From positions 29,758 to 93,757 of the forward strand of contig CALBTT010000034.1 of NCBI GenBank assembly GCA_937967645.1: DNA of 64,000 nt, in the 5' to 3' direction. The notes under the pieces are model-generated. The model was not told where the DNA came from and did no database searches. It saw only the letters and a program-made list of their open reading frames with translations. Below are positions 8,197 through 20,461 of the stretch, piece after piece (the first letter of the stretch is position 1; each line of letters starts with the position of its first letter). A program made the position numbers and the translations under genes. Source of the stretch: an uncultured Zoogloea sp. (GTDB taxonomy: Bacteria; Pseudomonadota; Gammaproteobacteria; Burkholderiales; Rhodocyclaceae).

Positions 8197-10293
8197 ATGG
8201 AATTCACCTTTTCGCAAGTGCCCGTGTGGAGCTATGCCGTTGCTGCGGTTGCCCACGCCTTGTTTGGCATCTATCTGGGGCTGGCCTGGAAGCAGGGCGC
8301 CCGCGGTGGCCTCCTGATCGTTGCGGTAGGGGTCAGTGCCGCTTGGGCAGCCTCGAACTGGGCTTTCGCGGTCGTGGGGTGGGGCTGGCTTTTTCAGCTG
8401 GCCAACCTGCTGGACGTCCTGCGAATGGGCGGATGGTTCGTGTTTCTGGTCGCTTTGCTGCGCCAGCCCGTGATGCAGGAAGAGGGGGCGGTGCTGCCCC
8501 AGTGGCCGCGTCTGGTGATGATGGCGGTGATCTCGCTGGCCGCCTTCGGGGTGTTGTGCCTCTCCCTCGGCCTTCCCGTGTACGGCACGCCGCTGCGAAC
8601 CTGGGCCGGTACCTCGCTGCTCACCGCGGTCTATGGCCTGGTCCTGCTCGAGTTCTTCTATCGCTCCATCCCGGAACGCTCCCGTTGGGGCGGTAAGCCC
8701 GTCGCGCTGGCGCTTTGCGGCCTGTTTGCGTTCGACGTGTACATGTTCGCGGACGCCCTGATGTTCTCCCGTCTTGATCCGGTGGTCTGGAGTGTCCGTG
8801 GCTTTGTGCATGCCCTGACCATTCCGCTGGTGGCGATCTCGGCCTCCCGGAATCCGGAGTGGACCTTCCGGATCTCGGTGTCGCGTCAGGTGGTCTTTCA
8901 CTCCACGGCCCTTGCGGCATCGGGCCTGTATCTGTTGCTGATCGCCGGGGCGGGCTACTACATGCGCTACTTCGGTGGCGAGTGGGGCGAAGCGATGCAG
9001 CTGGTGCTGCTTTGTGGTGGTGTCCTGCTGCTGGGGGTGCTGGCGTTCTCCGGTGCCTTCCGGGCTCGCTTGCGTGTGCTGCTGGTCAAGCACTTCTTCG
9101 CCTACCGGTATGACTATCGGACGGAGTGGCTCGGTGTGACCCAGGCCCTGTCTGTCGCCGGAGACGGCTCAAGCCTCGGGGAGTCGGTGGTCAAGGCCCT
9201 GTCCGACCTGGTGGAGAGCCCCGGTGGTGGTGTCTGGCTGCGGGGGGAGGACGGTTGTTTCAGCCAGCAGGCACGGCTCAACATGCCCCACAGTGGTGTC
9301 GTCGAACAGGAGAACTCCGAGTTCTGCCGCTTTCTCAAGGAACGGGAGTGGGTCGTTGATCTCGTGCAGGTGCGGAACGGTGCCTTTCAGGGCGGGGAGG
9401 GGGGTGTGCCTGGCTGGGCGGCCGAGATCCCCGACATGTGGTTGATCGTTCCTCTCATCTCATCGGGCGTCCTGGTGGGATTTGTGGTGCTCCTGACTCC
9501 GCGCACGCCTGTGGACGTCAACTGGGAGGTGCTCGACCTGCTCAAGACGGCCGGCCGTCAGGCGGCTAGCTATTTTGCGAGAATGCAGGCGACCGAGGCC
9601 CTGATCGAGGCCCGCAAGTTCGATGCCTTCAACCGGATGTCCGCCTTCGTGGTGCATGATCTGAAGAATCTGGTGGCGCAGATGTCTCTGATGCTGCGCA
9701 ACGCCGAGCGCCACAAGGACAATCCCGAGTTCCAGGCCGACATGCTGGATACGGTGCGCCACGTGGAGGAGCGCATGCGCGGGCTGATGGCCCAGTTGAT
9801 GGAGAAAACCCCGATCAACCAGCGCAAGCCGGTGGCGCTCAGGAGTCTGGTCGAGCATATCGTGCAGTCCAAACGGATGTTCCATCCCCGGCTGAGCTTT
9901 GTGGGTGGCGCGCCTGAGCTTGCGGTGCTTGCCCATGCGGAACGACTTGAGCGTATCCTCGGGCATATCGTGCAAAATGCCCTCGACGCCACTTCCGAGC
10001 ATGGTAGTGTGTCAGTCGAAGTATCCCAGGAGGGTATGCAGGCTTGTGTGAGGGTGCGTGATACGGGCTCCGGCATGTCTGCGGCATTCATCCGGGAGCA
10101 CTTGTTCAAGCCTTTCCAGACAACCAAGGCGAGCGGCATGGGTATAGGAGCCTACGAATCGCAGCAGTATGTGCGGGAGCTGGGAGGCAGCCTTACGGTG
10201 CAGAGCGAGGTCGGATCCGGGTCCTGCTTTGACATTCGCCTGCCCATTGCCGAGACCGTCAGGAGCAGCGGTAACGAAGCGGTGGCAAACTAG
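8197..10293 (+). CDS. prsK: PEP-CTERM system sensor histidine kinase PrsK
   Basis: Membrane sensor kinase of 698 residues that partners PrsR in control of PEP-CTERM/exosortase gene sets (family knowledge). About eight hydrophobic helices fill residues 1-300. A GAF-like domain (about 310-460) is followed by a dimerisation helix with phospho-accepting His487 in AFVVHDLKNLVAQMS. The C-terminal HATPase_c domain has an N-box (HIVQNALDATSEHG), the G1 box DTGSGM, and the late motif GMGIGAYESQQYVRELGG. The stop codon lies 4 nt before the prsR start, so the pair is co-transcribed. An intrinsic terminator just upstream suggests separate or attenuated transcription from the sugar transferase. The signal sensed is unknown. 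Confidence 0.93.
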   Translation: MEFTFSQVPVWSYAVAAVAHALFGIYLGLAWKQGARGGLLIVAVGVSAAWAASNWAFAVVGWGWLFQLANLLDVLRMGGWFVFLVALLRQPVMQEEGAVLPQWPRLVMMAVISLAAFGVLCLSLGLPVYGTPLRTWAGTSLLTAVYGLVLLEFFYRSIPERSRWGGKPVALALCGLFAFDVYMFADALMFSRLDPVVWSVRGFVHALTIPLVAISASRNPEWTFRISVSRQVVFHSTALAASGLYLLLIAGAGYYMRYFGGEWGEAMQLVLLCGGVLLLGVLAFSGAFRARLRVLLVKHFFAYRYDYRTEWLGVTQALSVAGDGSSLGESVVKALSDLVESPGGGVWLRGEDGCFSQQARLNMPHSGVVEQENSEFCRFLKEREWVVDLVQVRNGAFQGGEGGVPGWAAEIPDMWLIVPLISSGVLVGFVVLLTPRTPVDVNWEVLDLLKTAGRQAASYFARMQATEALIEARKFDAFNRMSAFVVHDLKNLVAQMSLMLRNAERHKDNPEFQADMLDTVRHVEERMRGLMAQLMEKTPINQRKPVALRSLVEHIVQSKRMFHPRLSFVGGAPELAVLAHAERLERILGHIVQNALDATSEHGSVSVEVSQEGMQACVRVRDTGSGMSAAFIREHLFKPFQTTKASGMGIGAYESQQYVRELGGSLTVQSEVGSGSCFDIRLPIAETVRSSGNEAVAN

Positions 10294-10297
10294 AAAT

Positions 10298-11668
10298 ATG
10301 ACTGAAAAACGCAGGACATTGCTGATCGTCGAGGATGACCCCGCATTGCAGAAGCAGATGCGCTGGGCCTTCGATCAGTTCGAGACCGTTGTGGCGAACG
10401 ACCGGGAAGAGGCCATTGCCCAGTTGCGCCGTCATGAGCCCGCCGTGGTGACCATGGATCTGGGCCTGCCGCCGGCGCCTGACGACGTGACCGAAGGTTT
10501 CCGTCTGTTGGGTGAGATCCTGGCCCTTGCGCCAGACACCAAGGTGGTCGTGCTCACCGGTCAGCATGATCGCGAGAACGCGGTGCGCGCGGTCGGGATG
10601 GGGGCCTACGATTTCTTCGCCAAGCCCTTCGAGCCCGAACTGCTGGCCCTGACCCTGGACCGGGCGCTGCGGATGTATGACCTGCAGCAGGATAATCGTC
10701 GCCTGAAGATCCAGCAGGGGAGCGCGCTGTCCGGAGTGATCACGCGGGATGCGGGGATGCTCAAGGTCTGCCGCCTGATCGAGCGGGTGGCCTCGGCCAA
10801 TGTCACGGTGATGCTGCTCGGCGAGAGCGGCACCGGCAAGGAAGTCCTGGCCCGTGGCCTTCACGAGTTGTCGCCGCGCCGGAATGAGCGCTTCGTTGCC
10901 ATCAACTGTGCCGCCATCCCCGAGAACCTTCTCGAGAGCGAACTCTTCGGTTACGAGAAGGGGGCCTTCACGGGGGCCGTCAAGCAGACGCTCGGGAAGA
11001 TCGAGGTGGCCAACAAGGGAACCCTCTTCCTCGATGAAATCGGTGATCTGCCGATGCCGCTGCAGGCCAAGCTGTTGCGCTTCCTGCAGGAGCGGGTCAT
11101 CGAACGGATCGGTGGTCGTGAGGAGATCCCCGTTGATGTGCGGATTGTCTGTGCCACTCACCAGGACGTGAAGGGCCTGATCCAGGCCGGTCGTTTCCGT
11201 GAGGACCTCTATTACCGGCTCGCCGAGATCGTGGTGGACATTCCCGCGCTGCGGGATCGGGATGGCGATGCGGTACTGCTCGCCCATGCGTTCGTTCAGC
11301 GATTTGCGGCCCTCCACGGGCGGGGTTCACTGTCACTGACCGATGATGCCGTACAGGCCATCGAGACCCATCGCTGGCCCGGAAACATCCGCGAGCTGGA
11401 GAACGCCATCAAGCGCTCGGTCATCATGGCCGACGGGAACTGCATTACCGCCGAAGACGTCGGGGTGGGGGCGGAAGGTGAGACCGAAGCCCTCGAGGCG
11501 CTGAACTTGCGCGTCGTCCGGGAGGAGGCCGAGCGCAGGGCCGTGGTGCGGGTCATGGCTCGGGTCAATGGCAACGTTGCGCGGGCTGCCGAGGTGCTCG
11601 GCATCAGCCGGCCGACCCTCTACGATTTGATGAACCGCTTCGGACTGAAGAAAGAAATTTCAACGTGA
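10298..11668 (+). CDS. prsR: PEP-CTERM-box sigma-54 response regulator PrsR
   Basis: NtrC-class activator of 456 residues. The REC domain (about 6-125) has acidic residues in IVEDDP and phospho-acceptor Asp54 in TMDLGLP. The AAA+ domain (about 145-380) has Walker A GESGTGKE near 175 and an intact sigma-54 contact loop GAFTGA near 222. The C-terminal Fis-type HTH is NVARAAEVLGISRPTLYDLM. It should activate RpoN-dependent promoters after phosphorylation by PrsK. The ATG at 10298 is preferred over an upstream in-frame start at 10169, which would add 43 residues inside prsK; here the protein begins directly with the receiver domain. The local SD is weak, consistent with translational coupling. 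Confidence 0.95.
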   Translation: MTEKRRTLLIVEDDPALQKQMRWAFDQFETVVANDREEAIAQLRRHEPAVVTMDLGLPPAPDDVTEGFRLLGEILALAPDTKVVVLTGQHDRENAVRAVGMGAYDFFAKPFEPELLALTLDRALRMYDLQQDNRRLKIQQGSALSGVITRDAGMLKVCRLIERVASANVTVMLLGESGTGKEVLARGLHELSPRRNERFVAINCAAIPENLLESELFGYEKGAFTGAVKQTLGKIEVANKGTLFLDEIGDLPMPLQAKLLRFLQERVIERIGGREEIPVDVRIVCATHQDVKGLIQAGRFREDLYYRLAEIVVDIPALRDRDGDAVLLAHAFVQRFAALHGRGSLSLTDDAVQAIETHRWPGNIRELENAIKRSVIMADGNCITAEDVGVGAEGETEALEALNLRVVREEAERRAVVRVMARVNGNVARAAEVLGISRPTLYDLMNRFGLKKEIST

Positions 11669-11685
11669 TTCAAGGATCCATGCAG

Positions 11686-14469
11686 ATGCGTTCCCAGACC
11701 CAACGTAACAGGCTGCGAAATACTGCAGTCAGCGCCTTATGTGCCCTCCTGCTGGCAGCCTGTAGTGATAATCCTGAGTCCATGATCGCCTCGGCCAAGG
11801 ATTACATGGCCAAGGATGATCGGAATGCCGCCTCCATTCAGCTGAAGAATGCCCTGCAGAAGGATCCCAATCTTGCTGAAGCCAGATACCTGCTGGGCAA
11901 GGTCTATATGGAGCAGGGTGACTACGCCAGCGCCGAGAAGGAGCTGATGAGGGCCAGCGATGCGGGGTTCAAGCCGGACCTGGTGGTCCCCGCCCTGGCC
12001 CAGGCGCTCTTGAACTCCGGTCAGGGCCAGCGCGTCATCGTCGAGCTTTCAACCGAGAAGCTGCTCACCTCGGACGCCAAGGCGTCTCTTCTGACCTCCA
12101 GAGGGTTTGCCCAGCTGGTACAGGGCAAGCGCCAGGCGGCTCAGGATGAGTTTCAGGCCGCCCTGAAGGTTTCAGAGAAGTTCCCGCCTGCGCGGGTCGG
12201 TCTGGCGCGCCTGAAAGCCGTCGACAAGGACATCGATGGCGCGCTTGCTGACATCGACGATGTCCTCAAGACGGACCCCAAGCTGGCTGAAGCGCATGGT
12301 CTGCGCGGCGACCTGCTGTTGCTCAAGGGGCGCCCCCAGGAGGCCATCGCTGCGTTCGAGGCAGTCATCGCCGCGCGTCCGACCGACATCGCTGCGTACC
12401 AGAGCGTGGTCTCGCTGCAGGTCCGCCTGAACAAGCTCGACGATGCGCAGGCCAAGATCTCGGCGATGCGCAAAGCTGTCGGCAATCACCCCTTGGCCCT
12501 TTACCTGCAGGCCTTTGTGGACTTCAAGCGGGGCAAGACCAAGGAGGCCTACGATGCGATCCTCCAGGTCCTGCGTGTCGCGCCCGAACATGTCCCGTCC
12601 CTGATGATGGCCGCGGCCCTGCAGCTTCAACGCAACGACTTCGTGCAGGCCCAGGAGAACATCAACAAGGTTCTGGCCAAGGTGCCCAACCAGGTCTATG
12701 CGCGTCGCCTGCTGGTGTCGTCCTACCTTGGCCTGCGTGACACCGGGCGGGCAATTGAAAGCCTGCAGCCCCTGCTCAAGGACGGTACCGACGACGTCTC
12801 GGTGCTGAGCCTGGCGGGGCAGGTCTATGCCATGAACGGCGACTTCAAGCGCTCCGAGGAGTATTTCAGCCGCGCAGCCAAGAATGACCCCAAGAATGCC
12901 GGTTACCGCACCCGCCTGGGCCTCACCCGCCTGGCCGGTGGCGAGCCCGAGCAGGCCTTCCAGGATCTTGAGGCCGCGTCGGCGCTCGACGCTGAAAACA
13001 TCCAGGCGGACATCTCCCTGATCATGGCGCACCTGCGCCGCAATGAGACGGCAAAGGCCATGGCCGCCGTGCAAGTGCTGGAGAAGAAGAAGCCGAAGGA
13101 TCCGATCACCTTCAACATGAAGGGCGGGGTGCTGCTGGCTACGAAAGACACGGCCGGGGCCCGGCAGGCCTTCGAGAAGGCCCTTGAGCTGAAGGCCGAT
13201 TTCCTGCCGGCGGTCAGCAATCTTGCGCGCCTCGACATTCAGGCCAAGCAGCTCGACAGCGCCCGCAAGCGTTTCGAAAGCTTCATCGAAAAGAACCCGA
13301 ACAATCCGCAAGGCTTCCTGCAGTACGCTGAGTTTCTGGCCATGACGGGCACGCAGGTGAAGGATATCCAGGCCATCGTCGAGAAGGGGGTTGCAGCGAA
13401 CCCGGGTGCGTTGCCCTTGCGTATTGCGTTGGTCCGTATGCTGGCACAGTCGGGTGATACGAAGCGTGCGCTGGCGTTGTCCCAGGAGGCTGCAGCAGCG
13501 GCGCCGGATGACCCGACCGTGCTTGACCTGCTGGGCCGTGCGCAGGTTGCGGCAGGCGAGATGCAGCAGGCTCAGAGCACCTACAGCAAGCTCGCGACGC
13601 GTGCCCCGAACGCGATTGGTCCGCTGATTGCGCTGGCGGACATCTCGACGGCCGGGAAGGATCTTTCCGCTGCAGAGCAGAACCTGCGCAAGGCCCTGGC
13701 GATCAAGCCCGATGCCCTTGATGCGCAGCAGCGCCTGATCGCCGTGCTGGCCACCACCAACCGGGGTGATGCCGCGATTGCCCAGGTTCGGGAGGTGCAG
13801 CGCCAGCGCAAGGATTCGCCGGTCGGCTACATGCTCGAGGGAGAGGTGCAGACCACGCTCAAGAAGCCGATCGAGGCCGTCGCCGCCTTCGAGGAGGCCT
13901 ACAAGCGTGACAAGAGCATCCAGCCGCTGGTCCGGCTCCACAACGCGCGCCTTGCTGCGGGTCAGACCCAGGAGGCCGCCAAGCTGGTTACAGACTGGTT
14001 GCGTGCCAACCCGAAGGATCTGAGCGTACGGACCTACCTGGCCGAACGTGCGCTCACCGAGAAGAAGTACGACTCTGCGGTTCAGCAATATCGCCAGATG
14101 CTCGAGATCGCACCCAAGAACCCGATGGTGCTTAACAACCTGGCATGGGCGTTGGGCAAGCTCAATGACAAGAGCGCCATCTCCGTTGCGCAGCAGGCGG
14201 TGGCCCTGGCGCCGAACAGCTCGGTGGTACTCGATACGCTGGGCGTCCTCCAGCTGGAGGCGGGTGACACCGCGAAGGGTCTCGAGAATCTCAAGAAGGC
14301 GGTCAGCCTGGGGCCGAATCAGCCGCAGTTGCGCTTGAACCTTGCGAAAGCTCTGGCCAAGACCGGCGACAAGGATGGTGCCCGCAAGACAATCGAGGCC
14401 GGCCTGAAAGCCGTGCCGGAAAACACGCCGTTGCGTAAAGAGATGGAGCAGCTGCTCAGCTCTCTCTGA
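11686..14469 (+). CDS. prsT: PEP-CTERM system TPR-repeat lipoprotein PrsT
   Basis: Exported TPR-superhelix lipoprotein of about 927 residues. The first residues are basic, followed by a hydrophobic core and a lipobox LLLAAC, so it is probably lipid-anchored after signal peptidase II cleavage. The rest is almost entirely tetratricopeptide repeats (for example AEARYLLGKVYMEQGDYASA and MVLNNLAWALGKLN). The family always travels with prsK/prsR and is thought to act in exopolysaccharide/PEP-CTERM surface assembly; the mechanism is not established. The ATG at 11686 is chosen because AAGGA lies 9 nt before it; GTG 11665, overlapping the prsR stop, and ATG 11680 are alternatives. Co-transcribed with prsK-prsR. 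Confidence 0.93.
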   Translation: MRSQTQRNRLRNTAVSALCALLLAACSDNPESMIASAKDYMAKDDRNAASIQLKNALQKDPNLAEARYLLGKVYMEQGDYASAEKELMRASDAGFKPDLVVPALAQALLNSGQGQRVIVELSTEKLLTSDAKASLLTSRGFAQLVQGKRQAAQDEFQAALKVSEKFPPARVGLARLKAVDKDIDGALADIDDVLKTDPKLAEAHGLRGDLLLLKGRPQEAIAAFEAVIAARPTDIAAYQSVVSLQVRLNKLDDAQAKISAMRKAVGNHPLALYLQAFVDFKRGKTKEAYDAILQVLRVAPEHVPSLMMAAALQLQRNDFVQAQENINKVLAKVPNQVYARRLLVSSYLGLRDTGRAIESLQPLLKDGTDDVSVLSLAGQVYAMNGDFKRSEEYFSRAAKNDPKNAGYRTRLGLTRLAGGEPEQAFQDLEAASALDAENIQADISLIMAHLRRNETAKAMAAVQVLEKKKPKDPITFNMKGGVLLATKDTAGARQAFEKALELKADFLPAVSNLARLDIQAKQLDSARKRFESFIEKNPNNPQGFLQYAEFLAMTGTQVKDIQAIVEKGVAANPGALPLRIALVRMLAQSGDTKRALALSQEAAAAAPDDPTVLDLLGRAQVAAGEMQQAQSTYSKLATRAPNAIGPLIALADISTAGKDLSAAEQNLRKALAIKPDALDAQQRLIAVLATTNRGDAAIAQVREVQRQRKDSPVGYMLEGEVQTTLKKPIEAVAAFEEAYKRDKSIQPLVRLHNARLAAGQTQEAAKLVTDWLRANPKDLSVRTYLAERALTEKKYDSAVQQYRQMLEIAPKNPMVLNNLAWALGKLNDKSAISVAQQAVALAPNSSVVLDTLGVLQLEAGDTAKGLENLKKAVSLGPNQPQLRLNLAKALAKTGDKDGARKTIEAGLKAVPENTPLRKEMEQLLSSL

Positions 14470-14506
14470 CGCGATCAATCAAAGTTATTTTCTTCAGGAA
14501 CAGTTC

Positions 14507-15787
14507 ATGACCACCATTGCAGTCATCGGCCTCGGATACGTGGGGCTGCCCCTCGCAGTTGAATTCGGCAAGAAGATGAAGACCGTCGGCTTCGATCTCT
14601 CCGAGGACAAGGTTGCCGCCTATGGGCGCCATGTGGACCCGACCGGCGAAGTCAGCACGGAAGATCTCAAGGCCGCCGTGCACCTGACGTGCAGCACCGA
14701 CCCCCGAATCATCTCCGAAGCCGATTTCATCATCGTCGCAGTACCGACCCCGGTCGACGAGGCCCATCAGCCGGATTTCACCCCGCTGGTGAAGTCGTCC
14801 GAGAGCGTGGGCAAGCACCTCAAGCGCGGCGCCATCGTCGTTTATGAGTCGACGGTGTATCCCGGCGCTACCGAGGAAGTGTGCATCCCCATTCTGGAGA
14901 AGTTCTCCGGTCTGAAGTGGAAGCAGGATTTCAACGTCGGCTACTCGCCCGAGCGGATCAACCCGGGCGACAAGGAGCGCACCGTGACGAAGATCGTCAA
15001 GGTGGTCTCCGGCGATACCCCGGAGACCCTGAAGACGGTTGCCGAGGTTTACGGTTCGGTGATCACGGCGGGTGTCTATCCGGCCAGCTCGATCAAGGTT
15101 GCCGAGGCGGCCAAGGTCATCGAGAACACCCAGCGAGACCTGAACATCGCGCTGATGAACGAGCTCTCGGTGATCTTCCACAAGATCGGCATCGACACCC
15201 TGGAAGTGCTCAAGGCCGCGGGGACCAAGTGGAACTTCCTGCCGTTCCGTCCGGGTCTGGTCGGTGGGCACTGCATCGGTGTCGATCCTTACTACCTGAC
15301 CCACAAGGCCGACATGCTGGGCTACCACCCGCAGGTCATCCTGGCCGGCCGTCGCATCAATGACAGCATGGGCAAGTACGTGGCCGAGCAGACCGTCAAG
15401 GAGATGATCAGCGCCGGACACAACATCAAGGGTGCCGACGTGATCGTGCTGGGCCTGACCTTCAAGGAGAACTGCCCCGATCTGCGCAACAGCAAGGTCA
15501 TTGACGTGATCCGTGAGCTGCAGAGCTTTGGCTGCGTCGTGCATGTCCACGATCCGGTGGCCGAATCCGCAGAAGCCGAGCACGAGTACGACGTAAGCCT
15601 TACCCCCTGGGACGCCTTGCCGCGTTCGGCGGCTGTGGTCGCGGCCGTGGCCCACCAGGAGTATTCCGACATGGGCGTGGCCCGGATCTGCGAGAAGCTG
15701 GTGCCGGGTGGTGTCTTCACCGACGTCAAGAGCTTCTACGATCAGGCGGCCATCGAAGCGACCGGCGCGCGGGTTTGGCGCCTCTGA
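14507..15787 (+). CDS. tviB: UDP-N-acetylglucosamine 6-dehydrogenase-type nucleotide-sugar dehydrogenase (TviB/WbpA-like)
   Basis: NAD-dependent dehydrogenase of 426 residues, predicted to oxidise UDP-GlcNAc or UDP-GalNAc twice to the 6-uronate for a surface polysaccharide. It has an N-terminal dinucleotide-binding motif VIGLGYVGLPLAVEFG, a central YSPERINPGD, and the catalytic Cys in VGGHCIGVDPYYL; the C-terminal domain carries VLGLTFKENCPDLRNSK. These motifs fit the WbpA/TviB branch better than UDP-glucose dehydrogenase, but substrate is inferred. It follows prsT by 37 nt and ends beside a lytic transglycosylase gene. No TviC/WbpP-type epimerase is next to it. Confidence 0.9.
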   Translation: MTTIAVIGLGYVGLPLAVEFGKKMKTVGFDLSEDKVAAYGRHVDPTGEVSTEDLKAAVHLTCSTDPRIISEADFIIVAVPTPVDEAHQPDFTPLVKSSESVGKHLKRGAIVVYESTVYPGATEEVCIPILEKFSGLKWKQDFNVGYSPERINPGDKERTVTKIVKVVSGDTPETLKTVAEVYGSVITAGVYPASSIKVAEAAKVIENTQRDLNIALMNELSVIFHKIGIDTLEVLKAAGTKWNFLPFRPGLVGGHCIGVDPYYLTHKADMLGYHPQVILAGRRINDSMGKYVAEQTVKEMISAGHNIKGADVIVLGLTFKENCPDLRNSKVIDVIRELQSFGCVVHVHDPVAESAEAEHEYDVSLTPWDALPRSAAVVAAVAHQEYSDMGVARICEKLVPGGVFTDVKSFYDQAAIEATGARVWRL

Positions 15788-15807
15788 TCAAGGCGGCGGG
15801 GCGCTTC

Positions 15808-16713
15808 ATGCGGATGCGTACACTTCTTGCGGTCCTGCTTGCCGGTCTGGCCCTCGGGGCAGGGCCGGCCTTGGCGAGCCAGGAAGAGTCGCGCAGCGTG
15901 GAGCTTCGCCAACTCGTTGAGCAGGCACTGGCCTACGAGCATGGCGAGGGTGTGCCGCGTGACCTGGAGCTCGCCGCCGATCTGTACTGCGATGCAGCCC
16001 GTGCCGGCAGCGCCGAGGCCATGTACAACCTTGGCTGGATGTATGCCAACGGCCGGGGTGTGCAGCGGGACGACGCCTATGCGGCAACCCTCTTCGAAAT
16101 GGCCTTGTTCATGGGGCATGGCGAGGCGGAGAAGGCACGCCGGTTCGTTGGTGCCTACAGCGGAGCCGCGCCTGACTGCCTGCAATCCCGTGCCGCGGGT
16201 TGGGCCTTCTCGGCGCGGGATACCTGGGACACCCAGAAGTATCTCGCCTCGCTGCCCGAGCAGAAGCGCAAGCTGGTTCAGCTCATCACCACCCTGGCGC
16301 CGCGCTTCTCCATCGAGCCGCGTCTGGCCCTGGCCGTTGCCACAACCGAATCGAACTTCGATCCGAATGCCACTTCTCCCAAGAACGCCATGGGGGTGAT
16401 GCAGCTGATTCCTGAAACGGCATCGCGCTTCAATGTCAGGGACAGCTACGATCCAGTGCAGAACATCAAGGGCGGGCTGGCCTACCTGCGGTGGCTGCTG
16501 GCTTATTACCAGGGCAACGTGGCCCTGGCCGTGGCGGGCTACAACGCCGGTGAGGGCGCGGTGGATCGTTATCGGGGGGTTCCTCCCTATCGGGAGACCC
16601 AGAACTATGTGCGGCGGATCATGGAGTTCTTCCAGCGCAAGGACCATCCCTTCGACGCCAGCGTGGTGGCAGCCTCCCCGGTGATTCAGTCCATCCGGAC
16701 CGCAGGCCGGTGA
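15808..16713 (+). CDS. Secreted Sel1-repeat lytic transglycosylase (SLT family)
   Basis: Periplasmic peptidoglycan-cleaving enzyme of about 301 residues. After a signal peptide ending near GAGPALA come two Sel1-like repeats (EAMYNLGWMYANGRGVQRDD) and an SLT/goose-lysozyme-type domain from about residue 150. The catalytic Glu is in ATTESNFDPNA, with the family motifs AMGVMQLIPETA and VAGYNAGEGAVDRY. The ATG at 15808 is preferred because it starts the signal peptide; an in-frame TTG at 15775 would overlap the dehydrogenase. The following protease gene overlaps its stop by 4 nt, so the two are translationally coupled. It may open the wall for polysaccharide or envelope assembly; that is inference. 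Confidence 0.88.
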   Translation: MRMRTLLAVLLAGLALGAGPALASQEESRSVELRQLVEQALAYEHGEGVPRDLELAADLYCDAARAGSAEAMYNLGWMYANGRGVQRDDAYAATLFEMALFMGHGEAEKARRFVGAYSGAAPDCLQSRAAGWAFSARDTWDTQKYLASLPEQKRKLVQLITTLAPRFSIEPRLALAVATTESNFDPNATSPKNAMGVMQLIPETASRFNVRDSYDPVQNIKGGLAYLRWLLAYYQGNVALAVAGYNAGEGAVDRYRGVPPYRETQNYVRRIMEFFQRKDHPFDASVVAASPVIQSIRTAGR

Positions 16714-17489
16714 GTGCGCCCCCCAATGGCTTGAGGCGTGCCCTGATCGCAGCCCTGGGGCTGGGGCTGATTGCGCCCTTGCCGGTCCTGGCGGATCTGA
16801 CCGACAGCGTGGCGCTGGTCAAACGATCCATCGTGGCGGTGGGTACCTTTCTGCCCACGCGCAGCCCCCAGTTCCGTTTTCTTGGTACCGGCTTTGTTGT
16901 CGGTGATGGGCGCCAGGTGGCGACCAACGCACATGTAGTGGAAGCAGCGCCGGAGCCGCGTGACCCCAATGAGCGCGTTGTCGTCGTCCTGCCAGGGGTG
17001 GCCCGCGCCAACGTGCGGGTCGTGGAGCGGGAGCTGCGTGACAGGGATCACGATCTGGCCCTGCTGTGGATCGCAGGGGAGGCACTCCCCCCACTCGAAC
17101 TGGCCGACTCGGATACGGCGCGTGATGGACAGGACATCGCCATGACGGGCTTTCCGCTCGGGGCATCCCTGGGCGTCATCCCCGTGACGCACAGGGGCAT
17201 CATTGCGTCGATTCCCCCTGCAGGGCAGCCGCTGGATTCGGCTGGAAAGCTGGACTCAGCAACCATCCGGCGCCTGTCTGCCGGATCACGATTCAATGTA
17301 CTGCAGCTTGATATCGTGTCCTATCCCGGCAACAGTGGTAGCCCTGTCTACGACACGCGAAATGGCCATGTCCTCGGTGTCTTGAACATGGTCCTGGTGA
17401 AGGGGATGCGGGAGAACGCCATGAGCAACCCTTCCGGGATTTCCTATGCAATCCCCGTCAATCACCTGAAGGCTTTGCTGGCCCGTTGA
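16710..17489 (+). CDS. Secreted trypsin-like serine protease (S1 family, no PDZ)
   Basis: Trypsin-fold protease of 259 residues with a signal peptide ending near VLADLTDSV. The catalytic triad is visible: His in ATNAHVV, Asp in RDHDLALL, Ser in PGNSGSPVYD. The rest fits the DegP/HtrA protease core, but the protein ends after SYAIPVNHLKALLAR with no PDZ domain. The GTG start overlaps the transglycosylase stop, indicating coupled translation. The substrate is unknown; a role in processing envelope proteins or regulating the transglycosylase is speculative. It converges on gcvP, 37 bases away. Confidence 0.87.
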   Translation: MSAPPNGLRRALIAALGLGLIAPLPVLADLTDSVALVKRSIVAVGTFLPTRSPQFRFLGTGFVVGDGRQVATNAHVVEAAPEPRDPNERVVVVLPGVARANVRVVERELRDRDHDLALLWIAGEALPPLELADSDTARDGQDIAMTGFPLGASLGVIPVTHRGIIASIPPAGQPLDSAGKLDSATIRRLSAGSRFNVLQLDIVSYPGNSGSPVYDTRNGHVLGVLNMVLVKGMRENAMSNPSGISYAIPVNHLKALLAR

Positions 17490-17492
17490 GCG

Positions 17493-17517
17493 GGCGCGAC
17501 CCTTGCGGGGTCGCGCC
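17493..17517. terminator. Hairpin between convergent protease and gcvP
   Basis: Perfect 10-bp stem (17493-17502 and 17508-17517) with a 5-nt loop, placed between two convergent stop codons. No U-run follows on either strand, so termination may be weak or Rho-assisted. Confidence 0.55.
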
Positions 17518-17526
17518 ACATCCTTA

Positions 17527-20418
<2,892 letters not shown>

Positions 20419-20461
20419 GGGAAAAACTCGGGTTGGTTTACTGCGGGGCAAGAGCGGGGTG

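Noticed and set aside
10169..10297. Longer N-terminus for PrsR
   Set aside because: The added residues lie within prsK in another frame and precede a complete receiver domain that begins naturally at ATG 10298.
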